Positions 8,011 through 16,959 of a stretch of DNA of 64,000 nt are shown one piece after another (position 1 is the first letter of the stretch; every line of letters begins with the position of its first letter). Position numbers and translations under genes: made by a program. This DNA is from CALDTK01 sp965215215 (GTDB lineage Bacteria > Bacteroidota > Bacteroidia > Chitinophagales > Saprospiraceae): positions 2,666,001 through 2,730,000 of the forward strand of contig OZ244043.1 of assembly GCA_965215215.1 (NCBI GenBank), given 5' to 3'. Under the pieces are notes generated by a model. That model searched no databases. It saw nothing but the letters and a program-made list of their open reading frames with translations, and was not told the DNA's origin.

Positions 8011-10572
8011 TTAGCGCTGCAGCTTAACAAATTTACCGCGCGCAACCACGGTACCTTCGGCATCGGTGGCCAGTGCCGTGTAGACCCCGACGGGGAGACC
8101 CGCGGTCGACAACTCTCCAAGTCGACCCGCACCGTGGCACCCTACCGGGATCGAGGGCCAAGGGCGTCCCAACGCGTCGTAAATGGAAACGCTGAACCAG
8201 GGCTCCGTTAGACCATCAGCCCGCAGGAACGCTCGTTCGCCGACAGGATTCGGGTAAATCGAAAGCGAACCGATCGTGCTGCCGCCCGCAGGACTCAACG
8301 CGGGGGCAAATTGGGCTTCGAGCCGATTGATGCGCGCGACATCGATCTGGATTCGCGCATCATTCGCCGTAGTGTCACCCCGCCAACAGATAAACTCGTA
8401 ACCAGGCATTGCCTCGGCCTCGACTTCCACGGGTGTGCCAGCGAAGTAGGTCCCCGTCCAGCTCGTATCGACGCCGAGGGGGTGTTCGCGGTTGATGCGT
8501 ACCGTACCGCTGGCGGACAGGGCGTTTACTAGCGTTAGGGCACCATCTGGTCCCAGTCCCAAACCGACCCGCAGGTGTTCGCGGAGCGTATCGCCCCGCA
8601 CTGCGGCGAAGTGCCGCATGTTCGCCAGCTCGCGGTCGCGGACCTCCGGCGCGCGCGACCACCGATTTGCGTGTCGCGGCCACTCGGCGGCCGTTAGGCC
8701 GGCCAGCGAGTCGATGACGGACTCAACCCGTGCCACGCGGTAGTGGGTATTGAGCAATCCGGCCACGCGGTTGGCGAAATCGGCGGCGAATCGAGGGTTA
8801 GCGAGTAAAGCACGAAACAGCGCCGTCGATGCCGGCGGATTGGGCCAACGTTCGCCATCGACAGCCGTCGCTAGCGCGAGCGTGTTGTTCCCTACCCACG
8901 CGCGCCCCCAGCTCGCGAATCCGAAATCGGTGTCGAAGAGGATGAAGCGCCACCGCCCGTCGCCACCGCGGTCGCGGAACCAGCGTACGTTGTTCCCCGG
9001 CCAATCGTGGTTGGCGCAGTAGATCTCGGTCGCCTGGTAGTCGATGTAGTTGGCCAGGTCGAGGTGGGCGGCGGCAAAGTCGTACGTCTCCTCGGCGGTA
9101 GGATCGCGGGCGAGAAGCTCTTCCAAAAACTCGGTGTACGCCCCGGCCGAACCCGCGGTGGCTCGGTACCCGTTGTCTTCGAACTTGAGCAGGTCGATAT
9201 CGTCAGAATTGCCGCCGGAACGTGCCGCGGCGTAGTGTTCGTTCGGCTTCTCGCGTAGATTTAAGATACCCCAGTACGTACCATTGATGTAGGTAACAGT
9301 CGGTTGGTATCCTAAGGTAAAGTTGGAGGTCGGGCGTGCTAGAGCATGGGTGACGGCGTCGCGGAGGTGAGCCCCAGAATTGTCGTTGCCGGCGTTGCGG
9401 AGTACGAACGACTTTAGGTCGCGGCCCGCCCCCGGTGAGTGGTCCCCAGTCTCCCGATCGACGGGGGGGGGGACGCCCGTGAACAGATTGGACCCGTAGC
9501 GCGACCGCGCGATCACTGCGAACGACTTTTGCGGGAACACCCGGCTCCCCGAGCCGGAAAGCCGTAGTCCGGCCTCCTGTCCGACGAGTCGGGTACCATC
9601 GCTGCTGTAGATGGCGACGTGCGCCCTCACTTCCTCGTCGGAGTAATAGTTAGCCGCGCGGGACGGCTCAGTAGGCGAGGCGTTTGGCCCCAGCACGTAG
9701 ATCCCGGTATCGACGTCGAAGAGCTCAGCCGGCGAGACGGTGAGGCTGACGATCGGGAGGTCGTGAGGGAGGTCCTCCGGGAGGGCTGTCGCGAAAACCG
9801 GTGGCGAAGGAAGGTACCCCGGTCCGAATCCCCGAAACCGCAAGGCGGTAACGGTGTCGAAGTCGCGTGGGGACCATAGGGGTGAATCGGCCGTAACGGC
9901 ACGCCCATCGGTCGTGAACCGCAAGGCATATCCCCTGGGGGCGTCTCGCGGGGGAGTAACGTCGAAGGTCGCTCCCCCGCGTTGGCGGAGCACCGGCGGA
10001 GCCAGAACGCCGAGGTAATCGGGTTCACCGTTGGGGCGACCGGGTGTGGGCGCGGTGTACATGCCCCACCCGCCGTCCGGACCGCGACCGTAGCTTACGT
10101 CCCTCGGGAGCGCCGGGAAACGAATCGAGTCGACGACCCCGCCCCCGGGTCCGAAGAGGGTCAAGCGTTTCCCCTCGCCGGCGAGGCGAAAATCGAGCGA
10201 GCCGCTTCCGGATCCATCGGCGGTGACCACGAGCCGCTCACCGCGCCCGAGGAGCCCCGCCCCGAGCACCTCCGTAAGCGGCATCGCGCGGTTTGGTTCG
10301 TCGCAGTCGCACAGTGAGAAGTCTCCGAGGTCTACGCTCGCTACCGCGCGCAACTCGATCCAATCCGGCGATTCGGCACCGTCGACGAGGTAAGAGCGAT
10401 CGTTCCGCGCGACGATCTCCTCGATGAGCAAATCTTGCGCCGGTAGGATGCCGGCCGTGAGGGAGAGCAAGAAGGCCACAAGGATCTCACGACCCTGCGA
10501 CGAAAAGGAGCGGTAGTGCCGAAGGTTAGTAAGAAGGACCAAGCAAGAAGCCGTTGAGTGAGAATCTTCCAC
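8011..10572 (-). CDS. CotH-kinase-like secreted protein with lamin-tail and T9SS domains
   Basis: A signal peptide near residues 28-46 (ILVAFLLSLTAGILPAQ) is followed by a lamin-tail-type domain (LLIEEIVARNDRS...PDWIEL, about 47-160) and a chitobiase-like segment (APRGYALRFTTDGRAVT). The CotH kinase-like region, about 265-600, includes LRLSGSGSRVFPQKSF, TYINGTYWGILNLREKPN and RWRFILFDTDFGF. An InlB-like repeat (PGYEFICWRGD) comes before the T9SS sorting domain (LSIYPNPVGERAFLRA... to the end, VVARGKFVK). CotH family members are atypical protein kinases; the target here is unknown. The protein should be exported and anchored at the cell surface. A run of ten G/C (9463-9472) lies in the CotH region, encoding three prolines. 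Confidence 0.85.
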   Translation of the reverse strand: MEDSHSTASCLVLLTNLRHYRSFSSQGREILVAFLLSLTAGILPAQDLLIEEIVARNDRSYLVDGAESPDWIELRAVASVDLGDFSLCDCDEPNRAMPLTEVLGAGLLGRGERLVVTADGSGSGSLDFRLAGEGKRLTLFGPGGGVVDSIRFPALPRDVSYGRGPDGGWGMYTAPTPGRPNGEPDYLGVLAPPVLRQRGGATFDVTPPRDAPRGYALRFTTDGRAVTADSPLWSPRDFDTVTALRFRGFGPGYLPSPPVFATALPEDLPHDLPIVSLTVSPAELFDVDTGIYVLGPNASPTEPSRAANYYSDEEVRAHVAIYSSDGTRLVGQEAGLRLSGSGSRVFPQKSFAVIARSRYGSNLFTGVPPPVDRETGDHSPGAGRDLKSFVLRNAGNDNSGAHLRDAVTHALARPTSNFTLGYQPTVTYINGTYWGILNLREKPNEHYAAARSGGNSDDIDLLKFEDNGYRATAGSAGAYTEFLEELLARDPTAEETYDFAAAHLDLANYIDYQATEIYCANHDWPGNNVRWFRDRGGDGRWRFILFDTDFGFASWGRAWVGNNTLALATAVDGERWPNPPASTALFRALLANPRFAADFANRVAGLLNTHYRVARVESVIDSLAGLTAAEWPRHANRWSRAPEVRDRELANMRHFAAVRGDTLREHLRVGLGLGPDGALTLVNALSASGTVRINREHPLGVDTSWTGTYFAGTPVEVEAEAMPGYEFICWRGDTTANDARIQIDVARINRLEAQFAPALSPAGGSTIGSLSIYPNPVGERAFLRADGLTEPWFSVSIYDALGRPWPSIPVGCHGAGRLGELSTAGLPVGVYTALATDAEGTVVARGKFVKLQR
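9463..9472. repeat. Ten-base G/C homopolymer in a surface-protein gene
   Basis: Ten consecutive G on the plus strand within the CotH gene. On the coding strand this is a C tract encoding Pro-Pro-Pro in GVPPPVDRE. Slippage by one base would truncate the protein. Confidence 0.8.
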
Positions 10573-10912
10573 CGGACAGACGGCGGTTCGCGAGGCACAA
10601 CCCGGGATTTGGCGGTATTGTAAGGTGGGGCGTAACGAATGTACTAACTAACCGCACCCCGCCAGCTGTCGTGTACTCCACCGTGTACAGTCCAGTCACA
10701 AGTTCTTCCGCCGCGAGCTCGACGGAGCCGCCGCGCGCCTCACGTGCGAGTACCATCTGTCCGGAAGTATTCAGCACGTGAATCGTAGCGGGCCCACCCG
10801 CATGCGTTGCGGGAACGCTGAGTCGGAGCTGGCTTGTAGTGGGATTGGGGTACGAAGCAAAGTAGATCACCGCCGGAGTAATGTTGGCTAAAGTCGTATT
10901 CGTGGAATACAC
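10526..10912 (-). pseudogene. Orphan T9SS C-terminal sorting domain
   Basis: The frame encodes a normal type A sorting domain: FASYPNPTTSQLRLSVPA, TIHVLNTSGQMV, ELAAEELVTGLYTVEYTT, RLVSTFVT. Only about 19 residues (from an unlikely GTG start) or at most about 28 (from the preceding in-frame stop) lie before it, so there is no signal peptide and no cargo domain. It also runs about 35 residues past the normal end of such a domain and overlaps the start of the CotH gene. I infer the tail of a deleted secreted-protein gene. A fusion to upstream sequence by frameshift is possible, but nothing protein-like was seen in 10940-11080. Confidence 0.6.
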
Positions 10913-11083
10913 GTAATTCTTATCCAGGACGAGGCTTTACAGTTGATCGCTCCTGTCATTTTGCGTAGAGCTAGACACTTCGAAGTAGATAGGTCTCCAT
11001 CTCGGGGAGTACAACTGGATAGGCGACGGCGACACCGGCGCGGATCGGTTGCCAAGCCTTTGCGCGGGCGGATTTGAGATTTC

Positions 11084-11545
11084 CTAACGCTCAAAGGTCT
11101 GCGCACGTACGTAGTAGCTCCGCCGCCGCGGAAAGGCTGCTCCAACGAGCGTCCCTATACCCGCACCGATCCCCGTCGCCAGCGCCACGATAGCTCCGGA
11201 ACTCGTCCCCACGTTAGACTCGCGATTGAGTATCACGGGTAACCCGATGCTCAGTCCCGCCGCCGCACCAATGCCGAGACCCCGGCCCACGTTGCTGCCC
11301 TCGCGAACTCGGATGTAGCTGACCTCGTCGAGGTGTCTCGTCTCCCGCTTGCCCTCCGCGGAGTAGGCAACGCTGTCCCCCGCGATACGGAGATCCGTCA
11401 CGGTTACGCGTCCAAGATCTTCAAAGCCGATGAGCGCGGAGCGGTAGGTAGCTAGGGGAGGGAGGTTGTAACCGCTTTGCGCTCGCGTAGATAAGCTAGC
11501 GGCGAGGGCCAACGCGAGCAGCATAAAGCGCCAATACACCATCAT
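11084..11545 (-). CDS. Exported glycine-zipper protein, unknown function
   Basis: A 153-residue protein with a signal peptide (residues 1-22, ending STRAQ), a small beta-rich domain (LGRVTVTDLRIAGDSVAYSAEG) and a Gly/Ala-rich hydrophobic stretch of about 60 residues (GLGIGAAAGLSIGLPVIL; GIGAGIGTLVGAAF) that could form two membrane-inserting helices of glycine-zipper type, followed by a short basic tail. Its start overlaps the stop of the upstream lipoprotein gene by 4 bp, so the two are very likely co-translated. The function is unknown; an envelope location is inferred. Confidence 0.7.
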   Translation of the reverse strand: MMVYWRFMLLALALAASLSTRAQSGYNLPPLATYRSALIGFEDLGRVTVTDLRIAGDSVAYSAEGKRETRHLDEVSYIRVREGSNVGRGLGIGAAAGLSIGLPVILNRESNVGTSSGAIVALATGIGAGIGTLVGAAFPRRRSYYVRAQTFER

Positions 11546-12333
11546 TGGATGTGCTTTGCGAGTTCCTTCGCCATCATCTCGGATAGCACGGGGAACTGAG
11601 CGAGTTGTCCGGTATACTCGGTGGTTTCTTTACCGGAGATCGTGGTCGGTTTCGTAAAGCCGTACACCTCAATGATCTCTTGGCCGCTTCTCGCGAAAAC
11701 GAAGAGGTGAGTTTCGAGCCGGAGGGTTCCGATGGTTCCGAACACCTGGGCGCTCACCACGGCGAGGCGGTTGTACGATACGATCACCGACTCCGCGTTG
11801 GTCGCCCGGGCGATGGTGCGAACCCGCTCCTGGAGCGCGGGCGTGGACTGGAAAAGTCGTTCGACGTTCTTGGCGTTGTCGAAGGCCACGACGTTCAGGT
11901 CGTTCGGTGCGAATAAGGCGACGGGGAAGTTCTTGTTCTCCGTTTGGACGGTGCCCGCCGTGCGCAGCGGCTCCACCTCCGGGTCGTCCAGTTCGCCAAC
12001 GGTCACAAAGGTGGCCGGCACGTGTTCGCGGAGGTCCTCGAGTAGTGTCGCGCGAAACTCCCCCACGAGCGCCTCCTCCTCGGCGAGCAGGTCGTCGGCG
12101 ATGTCGTTGGTTCTTTTATTGAAGGCTGCCGCATCAATTAGCGGCAGAACCGGCTGAAACACCGGGCCGATCACGGTAGAGGCCAGCGCGATCGTGTCGA
12201 CGGCTACGGGGCCGGCCATATCCGTGCGGACGCTGACCTTCGTTGTGGCGCAGGATGCTAGGAGAAGGGTAGCAACTAATAGGCCCGCGAAGCGCAAACC
12301 GAGCGAACGGGTAAAGGAGAGGTACGGGATCAT
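11542..12333 (-). CDS. Lipoprotein of unknown function
   Basis: The N terminus is a lipoprotein signal with lipobox LLASC at residues 24-28. The mature part of about 235 residues is mixed alpha/beta (AAAFNKRTNDIADDLLAEEEALVGEF, FVTVGELDDPEVEPL, ALQERVRTIARATNAESVIVSYNRLAVV, TIGTLRLETHLFVFARSGQEIIEVYGF). This resembles outer-membrane lipoproteins of the DUF4136/GNA1162 style in general plan, but I do not recognise a family with confidence. It is first in a two-gene operon with the glycine-zipper protein (ATGA overlap at 11542-11545). About 270 bp upstream hold no gene. Confidence 0.7.
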   Translation of the reverse strand: MIPYLSFTRSLGLRFAGLLVATLLLASCATTKVSVRTDMAGPVAVDTIALASTVIGPVFQPVLPLIDAAAFNKRTNDIADDLLAEEEALVGEFRATLLEDLREHVPATFVTVGELDDPEVEPLRTAGTVQTENKNFPVALFAPNDLNVVAFDNAKNVERLFQSTPALQERVRTIARATNAESVIVSYNRLAVVSAQVFGTIGTLRLETHLFVFARSGQEIIEVYGFTKPTTISGKETTEYTGQLAQFPVLSEMMAKELAKHIQ

Positions 12334-12605
12334 AGCGGAGACTTAGCGGGCAAATGTCGCCCGCGGTTACTCCACTATGACGGATGATACTACGTAAGGT
12401 CGCGGGCTCGACTTTTCGCGTCTGTGAAACGCCTATTGCGAAAGCTCATCCCCGCACTAGACTGGCCCTTGGTAACATCAGTCGCTTGAGTAATCGGCTG
12501 ACTTCTTAAACACACCCCGAAGTGTTCGTTTGGACTCTATCCAAACCCAATTGAAGCCCAAATTTTTCTAGATAAAGTCATCACTAATTCACGCCTAAAA
12601 ACCCC

Positions 12606-12836
12606 TCAGGCCGGCACCTGAGGCTTCTTGCCTTTAACCTCTTTCAACCCCACAAAACACCGCCTTTTCTCCCCACACGTCCCCGTACAAGCTAAGCCCC
12701 CATCCGGCCCCATCGGCAAGCCCGTCTGGATGCACCAGTACGTCGTCGTACCCGACTCCAGCGGCAGAAAGGGATCATCCCCCCCTTCCATCGTCCCGTA
12801 GGCATTCTTCGCGCGGAGAAATTTGCAAGCCATCAT
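12606..12836 (-). CDS. Small cysteine-rich protein downstream of molybdenum hydroxylase genes
   Basis: I place the start at the ATG at 12836, 26 bp after the FAD-subunit gene, because MMACKFLRAKNAYGTMEGG begins a coherent 76-residue protein; the longer open frame is antisense-like. It has five cysteines, four in TYWCIQTGLP and CTGTCGEKRRCF, an arrangement that could bind a metal or Fe-S cluster. Family not recognised. Its place as fourth gene of the operon (Fe-S, Mo, FAD, this) suggests an accessory role in assembly or electron transfer, which is inference only. Confidence 0.65.
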   Translation of the reverse strand: MMACKFLRAKNAYGTMEGGDDPFLPLESGTTTYWCIQTGLPMGPDGGLACTGTCGEKRRCFVGLKEVKGKKPQVPA

Positions 12837-12862
12837 CACTCTTTTTGAGGGGTTTCTAAAAT

Positions 12863-13915
12863 TTAAGCGGCGTTCAGTAAGCACTTGCTCACCACGGCGG
12901 CGAGCATCGGGACCTTGTACTTGTTCTTCGACAGGGGGGTAGCGCCCTCGGTGGCTAGTTTTCCGGCTTCCCGCGCGGTTGCCTCGTCCAGGGTTTTGCC
13001 GACCAGGTACCGCTCCGCCGCCGTCGCGCGGTAGGGGACCGGCGCCACCGCCCCGCACACAATCACCGCCGCCGCAATCCGATCGCCCTCCAGGGTGAGG
13101 TTGACGGCCGCATCCACCAAAGCCCAGTCGTAACTCTCCTTGGCCGCCTGCTTGTAGTAGGCCGTCTTCGAGCCTTGCGGCAAAACGGGTACGTCCACGC
13201 CGACGATCAGCTCGCCGGGCTGCAGGGTCGTCTCGCGCGTCACGTCCGTTTCGGGGACAATGTAGAGGGAGGCAAGTGGTACGGATTTACCGTCCGTTGG
13301 GGCGCCGCTAGGTTGGTTTTTGCTCGCGACGCGCACCGTGGCGTTTAACGCGACGAGGGCGGTAGCCACGCTCGTGGCCGGGACCATCGCGCAGGTCTGG
13401 TTGCCGAAGATCGCGTGGATCTCGTTCTGCCCTTCGAGCGCGTAACACGTATCGCCGCCGCGCTTCAGGCACCGGTATTCCGAAGAGCGGAAGTACCAGC
13501 AGCGCGGGCGCTGGGCGAGGTTGCCGCCGAGGGTGGCCATGTTGCGGATCTGGGGGGTGGCGGCGTGACCCGCCGCTTCGTGCAGCGCGCGGTAGCCCAT
13601 ACGGATCTGTTCGTTCTCTTCGAGCTCCGCCAAACGCGTTAAGGCACCCAGTTGCAGGCCCTTCGTTTTGTCGAAAGCGATCTCGTTCAGGCCGGGTAAG
13701 CCCAAGATGCTCACCACCTTATCCGGCGCACAAATGCCCTCCTTCATGCTATCCAGCAGGTCGGTGCCGCCGGCCTTGAACACCGCCGTCGGCGCCGGTC
13801 GGTCGAGGGCTGTTTTGGCGGAAGCCCGCTCGGCCATAACCTGCGGCACGGTCGCGTTGGCGGCATCGCGCGCCTCGTCGAGGGTGCGGGGGGAGACCCA
13901 TTCGAAACGATTCAT
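12863..13915 (-). CDS. FAD-binding subunit of xanthine dehydrogenase-family hydroxylase (PaoB-like)
   Basis: A 350-residue medium subunit of a molybdenum hydroxylase. The FAD-binding CoxM-like part shows FKAGGTDLLDSMKEG (residues about 47-61) and TPQIRNMATLGGNLAQRPRC. Unlike plain CoxM, it has a cysteine-rich insert (CWYFRSSEYRCLKRGGDTC), as in E. coli PaoB/YagS, where the residues hold an additional [4Fe-4S] cluster. It should pass electrons from the Fe-S subunit to an acceptor. It follows the Mo subunit gene with a 3-bp gap. Two mini-hairpins lie inside (13172, read VLPQG; 13812, read ASAKT). Confidence 0.9.
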   Translation of the reverse strand: MNRFEWVSPRTLDEARDAANATVPQVMAERASAKTALDRPAPTAVFKAGGTDLLDSMKEGICAPDKVVSILGLPGLNEIAFDKTKGLQLGALTRLAELEENEQIRMGYRALHEAAGHAATPQIRNMATLGGNLAQRPRCWYFRSSEYRCLKRGGDTCYALEGQNEIHAIFGNQTCAMVPATSVATALVALNATVRVASKNQPSGAPTDGKSVPLASLYIVPETDVTRETTLQPGELIVGVDVPVLPQGSKTAYYKQAAKESYDWALVDAAVNLTLEGDRIAAAVIVCGAVAPVPYRATAAERYLVGKTLDEATAREAGKLATEGATPLSKNKYKVPMLAAVVSKCLLNAA

Positions 13916-13918
13916 GAG

Positions 13919-16294
13919 CTAGACTTTTCCGAGTGCTTCCAGCACGCGCGCCGGAGTGATGGGGAGTTCGTAGATGCGCACGCCGATGGCGTTGTACACC
14001 GCGTTGGCGACGGCCGCGGCGGTGGCGATGTTGGCCGGCTCGGCGATGCCGAAGGCGTCTGTGCTCGACAGCGCCGAGTACTCCTCGATGTTGTACACCT
14101 CGATCTCGGGGATCTCCATCGAGAAGGCAATCTTGTACTGGTCGAGGTTCGGGTTGAGCTGGTTGCCGGTACGCTCGTCCATCACGCGGTCCTCGTAGAG
14201 GGCGTAGGAGAGGCCCTGGATGACGCCGCCGTTGACCTGACTCTGGATCTGCATCGGGTTGATCGGCCGACCGCAGGAGTGCACCGCGCACACGCGCTCC
14301 ACCTTGACGAAGCCCGTTTCGGTGTCCACGCTCACCTCGACCATCTGCACCGAGCCGAGGTCGCCGTGCGAGACGAAGGTGCCGACCTTGAATCCGCCGT
14401 AGTCGTCTTCGCGACTTGCGCTCGCGGTGAGCTGCTCGGTGCGCATGCCGGCCAGGGCTTCCTTAAACTGAAAGGTCCGCTGCTCACCCACCGTCACGCC
14501 GTCGAGGCTTTCGCTAAAACGGCCTTCGCTAAAGCCGACCCGCTCCCCCTCGACCTCCCACCGCTTGGCCACCTCGTCGCGGAGCAGGAGACCCGCTTTG
14601 TAGGCGGCGTTGCGCGCGGCGGGGGTGATGGAGCCGGTGACTTTCGATCCGCCGGAGGCCGGACCGGCCGGGTGAATGGTGTCGCCGATGCGGACGGTCA
14701 CGTCCTCGGGCGCGATGCCGAGCTCCTCGGCGACGACCTGCGCGAGGATGGTCCGCGTGCCGGTACCGATGTCCATGACCGAGGAGCGGATCTCGACGGT
14801 GCCGTCGCGGTACAAACGCACCTCGGCGGTCGAGTCGATCTCGATGAGGCGCGGCCAGGTGCTCTGGGCGACGCCGAGTCCGCGTTTGACGGTACTCGTA
14901 TCGCTGTTGGCGGGCTTGCGCTCGTCCCAGCCGAACTTCTCGGCGGCCAGCTGGCGCTCGGCGCGGCGGACTTTGCTCTCGTCGATCTTGTCGCGGTAGG
15001 CGAGCGGATCGAGCCCGAGCTTCTCGGCGAGCTCGTCCACGAGTTGCTCGAGGGCGAAGGCGCCCTGCGGGTTGCCGGGGGCACGCCAGGCAGCGCCCGG
15101 CCCGGTGTTCGTAAATACGTCGTACTGCTCGGTCAGGAAATTGGGACAGGGGTAGAGCGCCTGCGCCACCCGCCCGACGCCCGCGCCGAGTCCGATGCCC
15201 GCCGAGCCGTAGCTCTCCTGCTTGATCGACACGAGCGTACCGTCCCGCTTCGCACCGATCTTAAGGAACTGCTCCGTGTTGGGTCGGTTGCCCACGGAAA
15301 GGTGCTCCTCCTTGCGGTCGAGCATGAGCGAGACGGGGCGACCGGCCTTGCGCGAGAGTTCCACGGCCATGGTGCCGAAGGATCCGATACCGTACTTCGC
15401 GCCGAAGCCGCCGCCCATGTACTCGCAGATCACGCGCACCTTGGCCTTCGGCAGGTCGAAGCGGGCCGCCAGTTCGCCGCGTACGCCCTTGGTGTCCTGG
15501 GTGGAGGCGTAGACGGTCAGGCCGTCCGGCTGCCAGTCGGCCACCAGGCCGTGGGTTTCGAGGGGGCAGTGGGTCTGGACCTGCGTAATGAAGGTCCCCT
15601 CCACCGTGAGGTCGGCGTTGCGGAAGCCGAGATCGGTGTCGCCGCGCGGGCCACCGAGGAAGCTCTCCGTGTTCGGTCCGCGCACGTTGCCCTGTTGGGC
15701 GAGACCCTCGGCGCCGCCACCCCCGCCGCCGTCTTCGGCCTGCTCCACTTGCTCGGTGTAGACGAGGGGCGCGCCTTCAGCCCTCGCCTGGGCGATGGTA
15801 ATAACGTGTGGTTGCGGTTCGTACTCGACCCGGATCAAGGAGATAGCGCGTTCGGCGGTCTGGTTGTCGACCGCGGCCACGCCGCAGAGGGCCTGGCCGG
15901 CGAACTTCACGTCGGGAAAGCCCCGCTCGTCGTCGGGCAGCTCGCCCTCGTCGCCGGTGGCGGCACCGGTGAGGCGGTTGTGGAGCACGTGCACGGCGTA
16001 CACGCCCGCCAGTGCCTCGGCTGCGGACACGTCGATCGACCTCACCTTCGTGTTCGGGTGGGGCGAGCGCAGCATCTTCGCGAAGAGCATGCGCGGCAGG
16101 CGTACGTCGGCGGTGAAGCGGGCGCGACCCGTAACCTTCAGCGCCGCGTCGAAACGCTTCGTCGACTTGCCCACGTGCTTGAGCTTCTCGTTGATCGGCC
16201 AGGCGGGCGGCTCGGTGTCGGGCACCTCGCGCTCGCGCTCGGTGAGGTCGACGCCGGGGATGCCAAAGGGGAACTTCTCGGTGCGGGTTGCCAT
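13919..16294 (-). CDS. Molybdopterin-binding subunit of xanthine dehydrogenase-family hydroxylase (PaoC-like)
   Basis: A 791-residue large subunit. Ald_Xan_dh_C N domain at about 40-170 (LKVTGRARFTADVRLPRML, FAGQALCGVAAVD). The Mo-cofactor domains show ETHGLVADW, YMGGGFGAKYG, PGAAWRAPGNPQGAFALEQ, DIGTGTRTILAQ and QVNGGVIQGLSYALYE. The C terminus carries the catalytic glutamate in GIAEPANIATAAAVANA (AEP instead of the usual GEP). Sequence alone does not give the substrate; the PaoABC-like neighbours favour an aldehyde. A Gly run (EDGGGGGGAEG) at about residue 190 is unusual. The protein has no signal of its own and would be exported with the Tat-bearing Fe-S subunit, as in the Pao system. Confidence 0.92.
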   Translation of the reverse strand: MATRTEKFPFGIPGVDLTEREREVPDTEPPAWPINEKLKHVGKSTKRFDAALKVTGRARFTADVRLPRMLFAKMLRSPHPNTKVRSIDVSAAEALAGVYAVHVLHNRLTGAATGDEGELPDDERGFPDVKFAGQALCGVAAVDNQTAERAISLIRVEYEPQPHVITIAQARAEGAPLVYTEQVEQAEDGGGGGGAEGLAQQGNVRGPNTESFLGGPRGDTDLGFRNADLTVEGTFITQVQTHCPLETHGLVADWQPDGLTVYASTQDTKGVRGELAARFDLPKAKVRVICEYMGGGFGAKYGIGSFGTMAVELSRKAGRPVSLMLDRKEEHLSVGNRPNTEQFLKIGAKRDGTLVSIKQESYGSAGIGLGAGVGRVAQALYPCPNFLTEQYDVFTNTGPGAAWRAPGNPQGAFALEQLVDELAEKLGLDPLAYRDKIDESKVRRAERQLAAEKFGWDERKPANSDTSTVKRGLGVAQSTWPRLIEIDSTAEVRLYRDGTVEIRSSVMDIGTGTRTILAQVVAEELGIAPEDVTVRIGDTIHPAGPASGGSKVTGSITPAARNAAYKAGLLLRDEVAKRWEVEGERVGFSEGRFSESLDGVTVGEQRTFQFKEALAGMRTEQLTASASREDDYGGFKVGTFVSHGDLGSVQMVEVSVDTETGFVKVERVCAVHSCGRPINPMQIQSQVNGGVIQGLSYALYEDRVMDERTGNQLNPNLDQYKIAFSMEIPEIEVYNIEEYSALSSTDAFGIAEPANIATAAAVANAVYNAIGVRIYELPITPARVLEALGKV

Positions 16295-16332
16295 GGGGAG
16301 CGGGCTGGGGTTAGGCTAAGGGGGGCATCGGG

Positions 16333-16956
16333 TCACTTGCTGGCCGCCGCAGCGCGCAGGGCGGCTTTGTACACGTGGGGGTAGGTGCCGCACCGACAGA
16401 GGTTGCCGCGGACCGCGTCCTTGACGTCGTCGAGCGTCGGGTCGGGGTTGCGCGCCAGCAGCGCCTCGCAGCTCATCACCATCCCGGGCGTGCAGTAGCC
16501 GCACATGCTGGCGTCTTCGTCGATGAAGGCCTGCTGCACGGGCGTGAGGGCCTCTCCGTCGGCGAGGCCCTCGATGGTCTCGATCTCGACGCCTTGCGCC
16601 TCGAGGGTCAGCGTGAGGCACGAGCAGACGGTTTTGCCGTCGAGCGTGACCGTGCACGCGGAGCAGGCGCCGCGTCCGCAGACGATCTTGGTGCCGGTCA
16701 GGTCGAGCCGGTCGCGCAGGGTCTCAGCGAGCGTCTCGTCGGGTCGCGCGAGCACCTTAACCGACTGCCCGTTGACGCGCAGCGTGGCGGTGGCTTCGTT
16801 CGGTCCGTAGACGGGCGCCTCCGCGGCGTAGTTGCCGCGCGCCAGCAGTCCGGAGTTAATGCCGACCACGCTGGCGGTGGCGAGTCCGGACCCCTTGAGG
16901 AATCCGCGGCGCGAGAGCCCACGCTTCGGGGTGCGATCGTCTGGTTGGTCGGCCAT
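16333..16956 (-). CDS. Tat-exported (2Fe-2S) subunit of molybdenum hydroxylase (PaoA-like)
   Basis: A 207-residue small subunit. The twin-arginine signal LSRRGFLKGSGLATASVVG is at about residues 14-32. The plant-type ferredoxin cluster is CGRGACSACTV...CSC and the second cluster is CGYCTPGMVMSC and NLCRCGTYPHVYKA, so all eight ligands are present. It passes electrons from the Mo site to the FAD subunit, in the periplasm judging by the Tat signal. First gene of the operon, followed by the Mo subunit after 38 bp. Its start codon is preceded directly by a 16-base C tract on the coding strand (16960-16975), which displaces the normal leader. Confidence 0.92.
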   Translation of the reverse strand: MADQPDDRTPKRGLSRRGFLKGSGLATASVVGINSGLLARGNYAAEAPVYGPNEATATLRVNGQSVKVLARPDETLAETLRDRLDLTGTKIVCGRGACSACTVTLDGKTVCSCLTLTLEAQGVEIETIEGLADGEALTPVQQAFIDEDASMCGYCTPGMVMSCEALLARNPDPTLDDVKDAVRGNLCRCGTYPHVYKAALRAAAASK

Positions 16957-16959
16957 GGT

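Noticed and set aside
14279..16384. A 701-codon plus-strand open frame opposite the molybdenum subunit gene
   Set aside because: It is antisense to a gene with all expected motifs, is His/Arg/Gly-rich without any domain pattern, and arises from GC-rich codon bias.
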